Of a stretch of 64,000 nt of DNA, positions 1 to 7,965 are shown piece after piece. A model generated the notes under the pieces. It made no database searches, was not told the DNA's origin, and worked only from the letters and a program-made list of their open reading frames with translations. The position numbers were made by a program, and so were the translations under genes. This DNA comes from Adlercreutzia shanghongiae. GTDB taxonomy: Bacteria > Actinomycetota > Coriobacteriia > Coriobacteriales > Eggerthellaceae. Position 1 is the stretch's first letter, and the number at the start of each line of letters is the position of its first letter. Where the stretch lies: NCBI RefSeq assembly GCF_035830635.1, contig NZ_JAYMFI010000011.1:62001-126000 (forward strand). Direction: 5' to 3'.

Positions 1-385
1 TCGTCGGCGCTTCAGCCGTACGCAACGTTCCCTCGATGATGAGGTTGTAGCCAATACGGGAAAGCGAGTCGATAAGAGCTTCGGTCATACGACCCGCCCA
101 AGGTGCCGTGTAGTTGACGGCCTCGTCGCCGTAGGCATGCTGTAGTTCGGCGAAGCGGGGATGGAATTTGCGGTAATCATCGCCAATGACGCTGATGATA
201 TTACCTGCGAGATTGCTTCGAATGATCTTATGGAGGGTGGTTTTGCCGGCACCGCTTTGGACACCAAGCAGGAAAGCCTGCGGCGGTGAGGCAAGGGTTG
301 GCCTATAGGCATTGAGGAGGTTCCAGCGAAGCTCTTCAAGCTTTTCCTGGAATTCCTTTTCAGAAAACTGTTCCAGGTCTTTCAT
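1..385 (-). CDS. Zeta-type toxin kinase (partial, runs off window start)
   Basis: The first 128 residues are readable and the gene continues beyond the window edge. A P-loop GVQSGAGKTT lies at residues 41-50, followed by GDDYRKFHPRF (about 68-78) and IIEGTLR (116-122). This order, P-loop then an Asp-bearing GDDYR loop then EGTLR, is that of zeta/PezT toxins, which phosphorylate UDP-N-acetylglucosamine and block peptidoglycan synthesis. The ATG at 385 lies 2 nt after the stop of the upstream XRE gene, the usual antitoxin-toxin order, so translational coupling is expected. Function is inferred from family; the C-terminal half is not visible. Confidence 0.85.
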   Translation of the reverse strand, partial: MKDLEQFSEKEFQEKLEELRWNLLNAYRPTLASPPQAFLLGVQSGAGKTTLHKIIRSNLAGNIISVIGDDYRKFHPRFAELQHAYGDEAVNYTAPWAGRMTEALIDSLSRIGYNLIIEGTLRTAEAPT

Positions 386-387
386 TG

Positions 388-957
388 CTAGGCCGCCTTT
401 GCGAGCTGAGTTTCAATGAGGCGCTGAAAACCCTTAAGCTGCCCCCGTATTTCTCCCAAACTGGCCTTATCGGTTGTTGCATTGGAAAGAATTTCGGGAA
501 CAAGGCGAGCGATTTGCTGCTCGATGTCGTCGTAGATCATCGCAGGTGCATCGTCGCCCTTGAGGCGCGCGTCGGCGCGAGCTTTGGAGATTTGAGCCAT
601 GATGTCCCAGGCAGTTTCGTTCAGCACTTCCTGCTGCAAGGTGAGCTCGTAGATTTCGGTCATGCCCATGATGTCCCCTTCCTCGTCGAACGTGACTTCT
701 GCGTAAATGATCTTCTCGACTGATGCGCGTTGTTTGGAGGTGAGCACGTCGCCATCGCGCCTAAGGCAATCGGCCATAAATTCGGGAATAGTCGCGGCAC
801 GGATGAGGTTCGCGTTGGCCTTGGAGGGCGTTACCCCTTGCTCGTAGCGAGCGATGCTGGCCTCGCCAATGCCAAGGATACGCGCAAAGGCCTGCTGCGA
901 AAGCCCATAGCGCTTGCGAATGCTCTTAATAGTCTGCGGTGTGATTTCGTCAATCAT
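388..957 (-). CDS. XRE-type antitoxin/regulator paired with the zeta toxin
   Basis: This 189-residue protein starts with ITPQTIKSIRKRYGLSQ, then an XRE/Cro helix-turn-helix (YGLSQQAFARILGIGEASIARYEQG, split here as YGLSQQAFARIL and GIGEASIARYEQG). The HTH resembles the C-terminal half of MqsA-type antitoxins more than PezA. The remaining ~130 residues are acidic and helical and probably bind the toxin. The ATG at 957 is chosen over one at 996 because AAGGA sits 8 nt upstream of it. The region upstream is AT-rich compared with the neighbouring genes, which fits acquisition by transfer. It probably represses its own operon. Confidence 0.75.
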   Translation of the reverse strand: MIDEITPQTIKSIRKRYGLSQQAFARILGIGEASIARYEQGVTPSKANANLIRAATIPEFMADCLRRDGDVLTSKQRASVEKIIYAEVTFDEEGDIMGMTEIYELTLQQEVLNETAWDIMAQISKARADARLKGDDAPAMIYDDIEQQIARLVPEILSNATTDKASLGEIRGQLKGFQRLIETQLAKAA

Positions 958-1076
958 GGCTGTTCCTTCAAACGATGAATATGACGTATTTAACATATCA
1001 TCTTTTGAGGAATAGCGGAAGAGAAATTTAATAGAAAGATAGATAAATTGCTTGTAATAAATCAGTCAAAAGATAG

Positions 1077-1106
1077 AGAAAGGCGACTCCGAAGAGTCGC
1101 CTTTCT
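1077..1106 (-). terminator. Rho-independent terminator after ettA
   Basis: Arms AGAAAGGCGACTC (1077-1089) and GAGTCGCCTTTCT (1094-1106) pair perfectly over 13 bp around a CGAA loop. Read on the minus strand the hairpin is followed by a moderately T-rich stretch, 30 nt after the ettA stop. Confidence 0.8.
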
Positions 1107-1135
1107 GAAAAAGCCAGGATGCTAAAGTCCGCCCT

Positions 1136-2815
1136 CTAATCGCGGGTGAGTTTGCGGTGGAGGCGGTGGGGCTTGGCGGCCTCCTTGCCCAGGCGTGCCT
1201 CGCGATCGGCCTGATAGCTCTCGAAGTTGCCCTCGAAGAAGTGCCAGCGGCCGGGGTTCTCGTCGTCGCCTTCCCAGGCCAGGATATGGGTGGCGATGCG
1301 GTCGAGGAACATGCGGTCGTGGCTGACCACCACCGAGCAGCCGGGGAAGTCGAGCAGGGCAGCTTCTAGGCTGGAGAGCGTTTCCACATCGAGGTCGTTG
1401 GTGGGCTCGTCCAAAAGCAGCAGGTTGCCGCCCTCTTTCAGCGTGAGGGCCAGGTTCAGGCGGTTGCGCTCGCCGCCCGAAAGCACGCCGGCCGGCTTCT
1501 GCTGGTCAGCACCTTTGAATCCGAAGGCGGCCACGTAGGCGCGGGAGGGCACCTCGGTTTCGCCGACCATCATGTAGTCGGTGCCGCCGGACACCACTTC
1601 CCACAGCTTCTTGTCCGGGTCGATGCCGGCGCGGTTCTGGTCCACGTAGGCGATCTTCACTGTCTCGCCCACTTCCAGCTCGCCGCCATCGAGGGACTCC
1701 AGGCCCACGATCGTCTTGAACAGCGTGGTCTTGCCCACACCGTTGGGGCCGATGACGCCCACGATGCCGCCCTGGGGCAGCTCGAAGGACAAGTCGTCGA
1801 TGAGCACGCGGCCGTCGAACTCCTTGTGCAGGTTCTTCGCCACGAGAACCTTCGAGCCCAAGCGCGGGCCGGCGGGAATCTGAATTTCCGCGAAGTCGAG
1901 CTTCTTGGCCTTACCGGCTTCGGCCACCATGGCGTCGTAGTTGGCCAGACGGGCCTTCGACTTGGCCTGGCGCGCCTTCGGCGAGCTGCGCACCCACTCC
2001 AGCTCGCGCTCCATGCGCTTGGCGAGCTTCGCCTGGGCCTGGCCCTGCTGGGCCATACGGGCAGCCTTGGTCTCCAGATAGGTGGAGTAGTTGCCTTTGT
2101 AGGGGAACAGCTGGCCGCGGTCCACCTCGCAGATCCACTCGGCGGCGTGGTCGAGGAAGTAGCGGTCGTGGGTGACGGCGAGCACAGCACCGGGATAATT
2201 CTTCAGGTGCTGCTCGAGCCACAGCACCGACTCGGCGTCAAGGTGGTTGGTGGGCTCGTCCAAAAGCAGCAGGTCGGGCTGTTCCAGCAGAAGACGGCAG
2301 AGCGCCACGCGACGACGCTCGCCACCGGAAAGGATGTTCACGGGAGCATCCGGATCAGGGCATTGCAGCGCGTCCATGGCCTGGGAGAGCTGGGAATCCA
2401 GATCCCATCCGTTAGCGGCATCGATTTCATCCTGCAGCTTGCCCATCTCGTCCATGAGCGCGTCGAAGTCGGCGTCGGGCTCGGCCATTTCCTCGCCGAT
2501 CTTATTGAAGCGCTCCACCTTGGCGAGCACGTCGGAAAACGCCATCTGAATGTTCTCGAGAACGGTTTTGTCCTCGTCCAGCGGCGGCTCCTGCAAAAGG
2601 ATGCCCACAGAATAGCCCGGCGTCAGGCGCGCCTCGCCGTTAGAGACCTCTTCCAGCCCGGCCATCACCTTCAAAAGCGTGGACTTGCCCATGCCGTTGG
2701 GGCCCACGACGCCGATCTTCGCGCCGGGGTAGAACGACAGGCTGACATCGTCGAGAATGACCTTGTCGCCCACAGCCTTGCGAGCCTTGTACATTTGGTA
2801 GATGAACTCCGCCAT
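1136..2815 (-). CDS. ettA: Energy-dependent translational throttle protein EttA (ABC-F ATPase)
   Basis: This 559-residue soluble ABC-F protein has two ATPase cassettes and no membrane segment. Cassette 1 has GPNGMGKST, signature LSGGERRR and DEPTNHLD; cassette 2 has GPNGVGKTT, LSGGERNR and DEPTNDLD. Between them lies the charged linker (LEWVRSSPKARQAKSKARL) that contacts tRNA in the ribosomal E site. EttA gates the first peptide bond according to ATP/ADP ratio. Length matches the family. An AGGAG lies 6 nt before the ATG. It is a single gene, divergent from the phosphatase at 2956. Confidence 0.95.
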   Translation of the reverse strand: MAEFIYQMYKARKAVGDKVILDDVSLSFYPGAKIGVVGPNGMGKSTLLKVMAGLEEVSNGEARLTPGYSVGILLQEPPLDEDKTVLENIQMAFSDVLAKVERFNKIGEEMAEPDADFDALMDEMGKLQDEIDAANGWDLDSQLSQAMDALQCPDPDAPVNILSGGERRRVALCRLLLEQPDLLLLDEPTNHLDAESVLWLEQHLKNYPGAVLAVTHDRYFLDHAAEWICEVDRGQLFPYKGNYSTYLETKAARMAQQGQAQAKLAKRMERELEWVRSSPKARQAKSKARLANYDAMVAEAGKAKKLDFAEIQIPAGPRLGSKVLVAKNLHKEFDGRVLIDDLSFELPQGGIVGVIGPNGVGKTTLFKTIVGLESLDGGELEVGETVKIAYVDQNRAGIDPDKKLWEVVSGGTDYMMVGETEVPSRAYVAAFGFKGADQQKPAGVLSGGERNRLNLALTLKEGGNLLLLDEPTNDLDVETLSSLEAALLDFPGCSVVVSHDRMFLDRIATHILAWEGDDENPGRWHFFEGNFESYQADREARLGKEAAKPHRLHRKLTRD

Positions 2816-2955
2816 GATGCTCCTGTTCTTTGCGTCCGCCGCAGCCGTACTGCAGCGAGGGCGTTCAATGCTTGGGCGGTATTTTCCCAGAAGCTATCCG
2901 TCTTCGCTATGGGGCTTATGGGATACTAGAGGAAAACCGCGACTGAGGGAGTCAT

Positions 2956-3411
2956 ATGATTCGCATTCTGTTTGTTTGCCACGGGAACATCTGCCGGTCG
3001 ACGATGGCCGAGTTCGTGCTGAAGGACATGGTGGCTCGCCGCGGGCTGGCTGACAAGTTCGAAATTGCCTCGGCGGCCACAAGCACCGAGGAGGTAGGTA
3101 ACCCTGTGCATCCGGGCACGCAGGCGGTCCTGCGCGAGCACGGCCTCGGCGGTTTCGAGAAGAAGCGCGCCCGTCAGCTGCGCCGGGCCGACTACGACCA
3201 GTGGGATTGCCTCATCGGCATGGACACGGCCAACATCCGCAACATGAACTGGATTTTGGGCGGCGATCCCGAGGGCAAGGTGCACAAGCTTCTGGAATTC
3301 GCCGGCACAAACCGCAGCGTGGACGACCCCTGGTACACGGGCGATTTCGAGACCACCTACAACGATGTGGTCGACGGCTGCGAGGGCCTGCTGGCGTATT
3401 TGGGGTTCTAG
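2956..3411 (+). CDS. Low-molecular-weight protein-tyrosine phosphatase
   Basis: At 151 residues this is a complete LMW-PTP. The N-terminal active-site loop reads VCHGNICRST (C-x5-R, residues 8-17), and the general acid is in DDPWYTGDF near residue 120. The enzyme uses a cysteinyl-phosphate intermediate to dephosphorylate phosphotyrosine or small acyl phosphates. No tyrosine kinase or capsule operon is adjacent, so the substrate is unknown. A GAGGGAG motif precedes the ATG by 5 nt. Confidence 0.93.
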   Translation: MIRILFVCHGNICRSTMAEFVLKDMVARRGLADKFEIASAATSTEEVGNPVHPGTQAVLREHGLGGFEKKRARQLRRADYDQWDCLIGMDTANIRNMNWILGGDPEGKVHKLLEFAGTNRSVDDPWYTGDFETTYNDVVDGCEGLLAYLGF

Positions 3412-3729
3412 CCGAGCCTTCAGCCTTTCCAGCCTGTCGCTTGGTGCGCGATGTGCTAGGCCCCATCGCCTCTGCCCGCTTGGGCGTCCAATACGGTGAA
3501 TCGAATAACTTGTTTCAGCGAGAAACCTTGGTTGCGCTTGACCTTGACGTAGGGAGAACCCTTATCTTCGCGGTGCGCAGCGATGAGCTAGACGCACCGC
3601 GTTGGCCAATCGGAGGGATTGGCCGCACAGACCGCAAGACCGAGGAGGTGAGGGGCGGGCGGTCTTCCAGAGCGTCCCGCAGCGAGGGGGCTTTGGCGCG
3701 GTTCAAACTGCGAACAAGGAGACAAGAAA
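3412..3729. other. Intergenic region before the Moco operon (318 bp)
   Basis: I see no convincing gene or tRNA here. The last part supplies the ribosome binding site AAGGAG (about 3716-3721) for the lipoprotein at 3730. Short GC-rich inverted repeats such as GACCGCAAGACC and GGGCGGTC occur around 3630-3665 but no clear terminator or operator stands out. Confidence 0.4.
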
Positions 3730-5337
3730 ATGAGAAACCGAAAGAGAGAGGCCCTTGCTCTAGGTACGATGTGCCTGGTTGGGGCCCTGGTCTTTGGAAG
3801 CTTAGGGGGATGTGCCCCCAAGGCGACGGACGGGTCGTCGGCGTCGGCGGGCGATGAGGCGAAGCCGTCGGCTGCTTCCACGTACCTGCCGGCGGTCATC
3901 GAAAAGGAGAACGGCGTAAAAGTGCAGCGCACGCCAGATGAGACCGTAGAGCAGAACACGCTGGATGGCGGCTACTCCTACTTCCTCCAGAGCGAGGAGA
4001 CCATCGAGAAGGCGCCGTACAACACGACGTACCTGCACGCTGACGAGCGCGGCTGCGGCTCGTGCCACGAGGATTTGGCCGAGAAGCTCAACAATATGAC
4101 GTGGAGCCATGTCGATCTGACGAACAGCTACGGCATTCAGATTACCGTGCAGATGTGCAAGGACTGCCACACATTCGGCTACGGCTACATGGCCAATCAG
4201 CACTCGTTCGGCAGCATCATCCACGGCATCCACGAGGACGCAAGCGATGACATCGATTGCTGGAGCTGCCATGTGGGCACCGATCCGGCCAAGGGCATGC
4301 AGCTGTGGGACGAGGCCAAGTACACCCAGCTGCGCGGTATTCGTGCCGTGTCGCCGGTCGAGGGTGATTTCTCCTACGACCAGGATAAGATTACGCCCAA
4401 CGACGCTCTGTTCGACTTCGATTGGCTGTACTACGACAACGACTACCTGCGTCACGAGAAAACTGCCGAGAACGCCGAGCTGGATCAGGAGACCTTCGAC
4501 AACTGGACGGTGACGGTGAGCGGCGCGGTGGCAAACGAGAGCACCAAGACGCTTCCCGAGCTGGTGGAGGCCTTCGGCACTGAGGACATGACGGCCACGC
4601 TGCACTGCACGCTGGACTCCATCGGCGGTCCGCTGATTCAGAACTGCGAGTACACCGGCGTGCCGTTGAAGAAGATGCTCGAGGCGGCGGGCGTTGCCGA
4701 AGACGCGGCGGCGCTGCAGATTCTCTCTTCGGATGGCTTTGTCGAGGTCATGGACATCGCCAAGGCGGACAACACGTTGCTCGGTCTTGAGGTGAACGGC
4801 GAGACGCTGCCCTGGGCCCAGGGATACCCGGTCGTTCTCGTTGCGCCGGGCGCGGCGGCGCCGGCCTGGGTGAAGGAAGTCTCCGATATCGTCGTGCTGA
4901 CGAAAGAGGAGGCGGCCGCCTATCAGGAATGGAACGGCTGGCCCAAGGAGATCGACGGCAGCTATCTGGACTACTACGCACCGGGCAGCTGGCCGTTCGT
5001 GACCGACTCGACGGAGTTCGTCAACAAGCCGAGCGCGGCCATCTTCGACTTCCAGAACGGTCAGATCATCGAGACGGGCAAACCCTACGAGTTCACGGGC
5101 TATGCCACGGCCTATGACGAGACCATTGCTGCGGTTGAGTTCTCCATGGACGGCGGCATCAGTTGGACGCGGTTCGATACTCCGAACGTGACGAATGCGC
5201 AATGGGTTATCTGGCACTTTACCTATACGCCGCCCGAGGATTCCGCCTATGTGCTTTCCGTGAGGGCTATTACCGACACGGGCCGCGTGAGCGACGAGCC
5301 GGTCGAGATGATGTTCAACGCAAAGTCCGCGAGCTAG
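3730..5337 (+). CDS. Three-haem cytochrome c / sulfite-oxidase-fold molybdopterin lipoprotein
   Basis: This 535-residue protein opens with a lipoprotein signal (hydrophobic stretch, lipobox LGGC near residue 28), so it is tethered outside the membrane. Three CxxCH haem sites follow: CGSCH, CKDCH and CWSCH (about residues 110-180). A sulfite-oxidase-type Moco domain spans about 255-380, with Cys in TLHCTLDSIGG in the position expected for the Mo ligand. A C-terminal Ig-like dimerisation domain ends in VEFSMDGGISWTRF and YVLSVRAITD. The fusion suggests electron transfer between c-haems and Mo, but no substrate can be named. A haem-free paralogue follows after 12 bp. Confidence 0.8.
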   Translation: MRNRKREALALGTMCLVGALVFGSLGGCAPKATDGSSASAGDEAKPSAASTYLPAVIEKENGVKVQRTPDETVEQNTLDGGYSYFLQSEETIEKAPYNTTYLHADERGCGSCHEDLAEKLNNMTWSHVDLTNSYGIQITVQMCKDCHTFGYGYMANQHSFGSIIHGIHEDASDDIDCWSCHVGTDPAKGMQLWDEAKYTQLRGIRAVSPVEGDFSYDQDKITPNDALFDFDWLYYDNDYLRHEKTAENAELDQETFDNWTVTVSGAVANESTKTLPELVEAFGTEDMTATLHCTLDSIGGPLIQNCEYTGVPLKKMLEAAGVAEDAAALQILSSDGFVEVMDIAKADNTLLGLEVNGETLPWAQGYPVVLVAPGAAAPAWVKEVSDIVVLTKEEAAAYQEWNGWPKEIDGSYLDYYAPGSWPFVTDSTEFVNKPSAAIFDFQNGQIIETGKPYEFTGYATAYDETIAAVEFSMDGGISWTRFDTPNVTNAQWVIWHFTYTPPEDSAYVLSVRAITDTGRVSDEPVEMMFNAKSAS

Positions 5338-5349
5338 CAGGGGGCAATC

Positions 5350-6189
5350 ATGAGTAAAAAGGGATCTATCGCTATGAGCGTGGTGGCGCTTGGCGCCATG
5401 ACGCTGTCAACCTTGCCGCTGGGTCAAGCTTCGCTGGCCCAGGCGGCCGAGGGGCCCGAAGGCGCCGATGTTGCTGCCGCGGAGGCTGTTGAGGGCCAGG
5501 GGCAGGTTACTGCGGTCAACCAGGTGAGCAACATCGAAGGGACGTTCACATGGAACCAGGACGCCGTCGCTGATAATCCGACGCTGAGGAAAGTGCTTTA
5601 CGAAGGGGTGTCGACCTATCTTTGCGGAGTGCACGGCAATGTGGCCGATGTGGCCGCCGGCGCCGCTTCGTTGAATCGCCCGGTGGTGGAAGGCGAGAAG
5701 ATCGTCGCCCTTAAGGTGAGCGGCGATGTTGGCGCCTCCTTCGTCGCCTCGATTGACGAGTGTCTGGAACAGGCTCCCATCAAGACTACGCTGGGCTGCA
5801 CCTGCGCGGGCAACCCCGCCGACGGGCGCGCGAGCGCGAATGCGGAGGTAACCGGCTTTTCGGTCAAGGCGCTCATCGAGCGCGCCAAGCCCTCCGATGA
5901 GGCCAACACCATCACGTTCACGGCCCAGGACGGCTATGGCGTGTCGCTTCCTCTGTCCTATGTGATGCAGCGCCATAGCGTCATCGTCACCGAGGTTGGC
6001 GGCGCGACGGTCAATGAGGCGCTCGGATGCCAGAACCAGCTTTGGCTCGGGGCGACGTCGGCTCGTTCTTTTGTCCGAGATGTCGTGTCCATCGAGATAA
6101 CCTGCGAGGACGCCGTGCCTGAGATACCGCAGGCGGAAGGCTGCAACCAGCCCAATGTCGGCGTCTTGTCGGGCGAGGCGATCGCGTGA
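5350..6189 (+). CDS. Sulfite-oxidase-fold Moco domain protein, upstream part of a split gene
   Basis: A Sec-type signal peptide ending near AQAAEG is followed by a Moco-binding domain like that of the preceding gene (TTLGCTCAGNPADGR near residue 150, then LSYVMQRHSVIVTEVGG), without haem motifs. The frame stops at 6187-6189 just where the dimerisation domain should begin. That domain continues in another frame from 6186. Alignment with the upstream paralogue (NKPSAAIF against NQPNVGVL) places the break inside a normally continuous protein. Either this is a one-base deletion or the two parts are made separately with a GTGA overlap. Confidence 0.65.
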   Translation: MSKKGSIAMSVVALGAMTLSTLPLGQASLAQAAEGPEGADVAAAEAVEGQGQVTAVNQVSNIEGTFTWNQDAVADNPTLRKVLYEGVSTYLCGVHGNVADVAAGAASLNRPVVEGEKIVALKVSGDVGASFVASIDECLEQAPIKTTLGCTCAGNPADGRASANAEVTGFSVKALIERAKPSDEANTITFTAQDGYGVSLPLSYVMQRHSVIVTEVGGATVNEALGCQNQLWLGATSARSFVRDVVSIEITCEDAVPEIPQAEGCNQPNVGVLSGEAIA

Positions 6190-6467
6190 TACCCGCCATC
6201 GAAGCTGTCGTCGGGCATCCGGTGGAAGTGAAGGGCTATGCCCAGAACTTCGACGGGCCTATCGGAGCCATGGAGTTCTCCTGCGACGGTGGAGCGACGT
6301 GGACGACCTATGAAACCGCAGGAGCCGACCAGTCGCTCAACGTGAATTGGAGCTTCAGCTTCACTCCCGAGAAATCGGGGGCCTATGAGCTGCTCGTTCG
6401 CGCCGTGACGGATGAGGGGGCATCGACGCCCGAACCTGCTGTGGTGCGCGTGAACGTGCGGGAATAA
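6186..6467 (+). CDS. Moco dimerisation (Ig-like) domain, downstream part of the split gene
   Basis: These 93 residues (GHPVEVKGYAQNF, MEFSCDGGATWTTY, YELLVRAVTDEG) match the C-terminal domain of the lipoprotein at 3730 (MDGGISWTRF, YVLSVRAITDTG). It begins with a GTG overlapping the previous stop by 4 nt, so reinitiation is possible, but there is no signal peptide and no good ribosome binding site, so a free domain would remain in the cytoplasm. I regard it as the detached C-terminus of the gene at 5350. Confidence 0.6.
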   Translation: MIPAIEAVVGHPVEVKGYAQNFDGPIGAMEFSCDGGATWTTYETAGADQSLNVNWSFSFTPEKSGAYELLVRAVTDEGASTPEPAVVRVNVRE

Positions 6468-6489
6468 GCGCGGCTCCTCTTCGAGCATG

Positions 6490-6527
6490 AGGGCCTTTCG
6501 GGCGAACGCTGCCCGAAAGGCCCTTTT
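6490..6527. terminator. Bidirectional terminator between the Moco pair and merR
   Basis: Arms AGGGCCTTTCGGGC (6490-6503) and GCCCGAAAGGCCCT (6511-6524) pair perfectly over 14 bp with a 7-nt loop and a T-tract on the plus strand. It overlaps the stop of the convergent MerR gene. Confidence 0.9.
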
Positions 6528-7419
6528 ATTGGCTGCACCCTGCGACGGCCACGGGAATCTGCTGCTTGAACAGCATATCGCGCCCGTCAAAGTCGAAGGC
6601 GGGCGTATCGGCGATGATTTCACCGAGATAGTCGCCGACGATTTCGAAGTGGTGCTCGTCGGCGTAGGCGAGCAGGGTCTCCAGCCCCGAGAGCTCGGCG
6701 TTGCTTCCGTCGCGGGAGACGTAGTGGTCGGTATAGAGCGTCAGGTAGCGCCCCGCCGGAATGGTCTCGAGTGCGCAGCCTTCTGGCGCGTGCTCCCGGT
6801 CTATCATGACGAACGAGCCCGAGAGCCTGAAATTGCGGGCAAGGAGGTCTTCCTGCGCGATGCGGCAACCGACGCCTCTGAAAAGCGAGCGCGGCAGGCC
6901 CTGGTCAAGAATGGCGCGCTTGGTCTGACGCAGATTGATTTCCCATTCCCGCACGAACGCCTCGCCGTCGTTGGTCACCTTGACGGCTGCCTCATGGAAG
7001 ATGCCGAAGTTCACCAAGGTGCGCTCCGGGATGTTCTCAACCATGACGACGTTGAACAGCGGGCTTTCGCGAATGGTCTGGCAGCTGGCTAACAGTCGCT
7101 GAGCGTCCGCGAGGGCGGATCGCTGCTGACAGATGGATTGCTCAAGGGCGCCAATGCGGCCCGCAAGCGCCGCCTCGAGAGATTCGATGTCGCGGTGCTC
7201 CAAAATGCTCCGAATCTCATCGATGCTGAATCCGAGTTCCTCGAACTCGATAATCATGTCGATCGTCGAGCTTTGTTCCAGCGAGTAATAGCGGTAGCCG
7301 TTCGAATCGTCTATGCGGTCGGGATGCAGCAATCCTTTGCTCTGATAGAATCGCAAAGCGCGCTCGCTCACGCAGTTGAGAGCAGCCATTTCCCCAATGC
7401 TGACATTCGCCTCGTCCAC
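6526..7419 (-). CDS. MerR-family transcriptional regulator
   Basis: The 297-residue protein has an N-terminal MerR winged HTH (VSIGEMAALNCVSERALRFY then GLLHPDRIDDSNGYRYY), a dimerisation helix with FEELGFSIDEIRSIL, and a ~170-residue C-terminal domain resembling GyrI-like multidrug-sensing domains (IPERTLVNFG, then IPAGRYLTLYTDHY). It starts with GTG behind a GAGGGGGG motif. No transporter is adjacent, so the ligand and target are unknown. Confidence 0.85.
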   Translation of the reverse strand: MDEANVSIGEMAALNCVSERALRFYQSKGLLHPDRIDDSNGYRYYSLEQSSTIDMIIEFEELGFSIDEIRSILEHRDIESLEAALAGRIGALEQSICQQRSALADAQRLLASCQTIRESPLFNVVMVENIPERTLVNFGIFHEAAVKVTNDGEAFVREWEINLRQTKRAILDQGLPRSLFRGVGCRIAQEDLLARNFRLSGSFVMIDREHAPEGCALETIPAGRYLTLYTDHYVSRDGSNAELSGLETLLAYADEHHFEIVGDYLGEIIADTPAFDFDGRDMLFKQQIPVAVAGCSQ

Positions 7420-7498
7420 AGGCGTTCACCCCCCTCGGTAGGTGTCCATGATAGCACGCTGAAGCAGGCACTGAGGGTTTATGGGCGAGTCGGGAGAT

Positions 7499-7852
7499 CT
7501 ACTTCTTCAGCAGGTGCCGGAAGGCGGCTATGGGGTGGTGGGCAATCATGCGGGGGCCGGCGTAGCGCATGACGGCGCGGATCTGCTCGCGCTCGGCTGG
7601 GGCGTAGCAATGGTTGCCGCACTCCTCGCAATTGGTCTTGCGATCCATGGAGCGGCAGCGCTCGGTGCGCAGGACGCAGTAGTCGTCGATGGCCTTGCAG
7701 GCGGGGCAGAGCTCCTCGCCGGCGAAACTCGTTTCGGTGCGCGTTGCGGCGTCGTGGTTTCCGGCACAATAGATTGCCACCATGTTCGAAATGGTGCGCT
7801 TCTCGCGCTCGCGGCGGCGGGCGACGGCGGGGGTGTCGGGTGTTTTGGCCAT
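7499..7852 (-). CDS. Nitrous oxide-stimulated promoter family protein
   Basis: A 117-residue Cys/His-rich protein. After EREKRTISNMVAIYCAGNH come LCPACKAIDDY, RCRSMDRKTNCEECGNHCY and VMRYAGPRMIAHHPIAAFRH, which together match the small family named for a Pseudomonas N2O-responsive promoter. Cysteine spacing suggests metal binding, but the biochemical role is not established. The ATG at 7852 is preceded by TAAAGT with a 7-nt gap, suggesting leaderless transcription; another in-frame ATG at 7900 lacks that support. It follows the methyltransferase gene after 113 bp. Confidence 0.8.
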   Translation of the reverse strand: MAKTPDTPAVARRREREKRTISNMVAIYCAGNHDAATRTETSFAGEELCPACKAIDDYCVLRTERCRSMDRKTNCEECGNHCYAPAEREQIRAVMRYAGPRMIAHHPIAAFRHLLKK

Positions 7853-7965
7853 GGGGCGCACTTTAGCAGAAGCGCTGCCGCTGCGTAATTGGCTTCGCAT
7901 AATTCCCAAGGTGCCTGCTGCGTGATAAGCGTGGGTTATTCGGTGCCGCGCCTGTGGTCTGCGCC

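Noticed and set aside
1826..2929. Long plus-strand open frame opposite ettA
   Set aside because: Antisense shadow of a clear ABC-F gene, with no domain or ribosome binding site.
3700..3720. tRNA T-arm-like sequence GCGGTTCAAACTGCG
   Set aside because: No acceptor, D or anticodon stems can be built around it.
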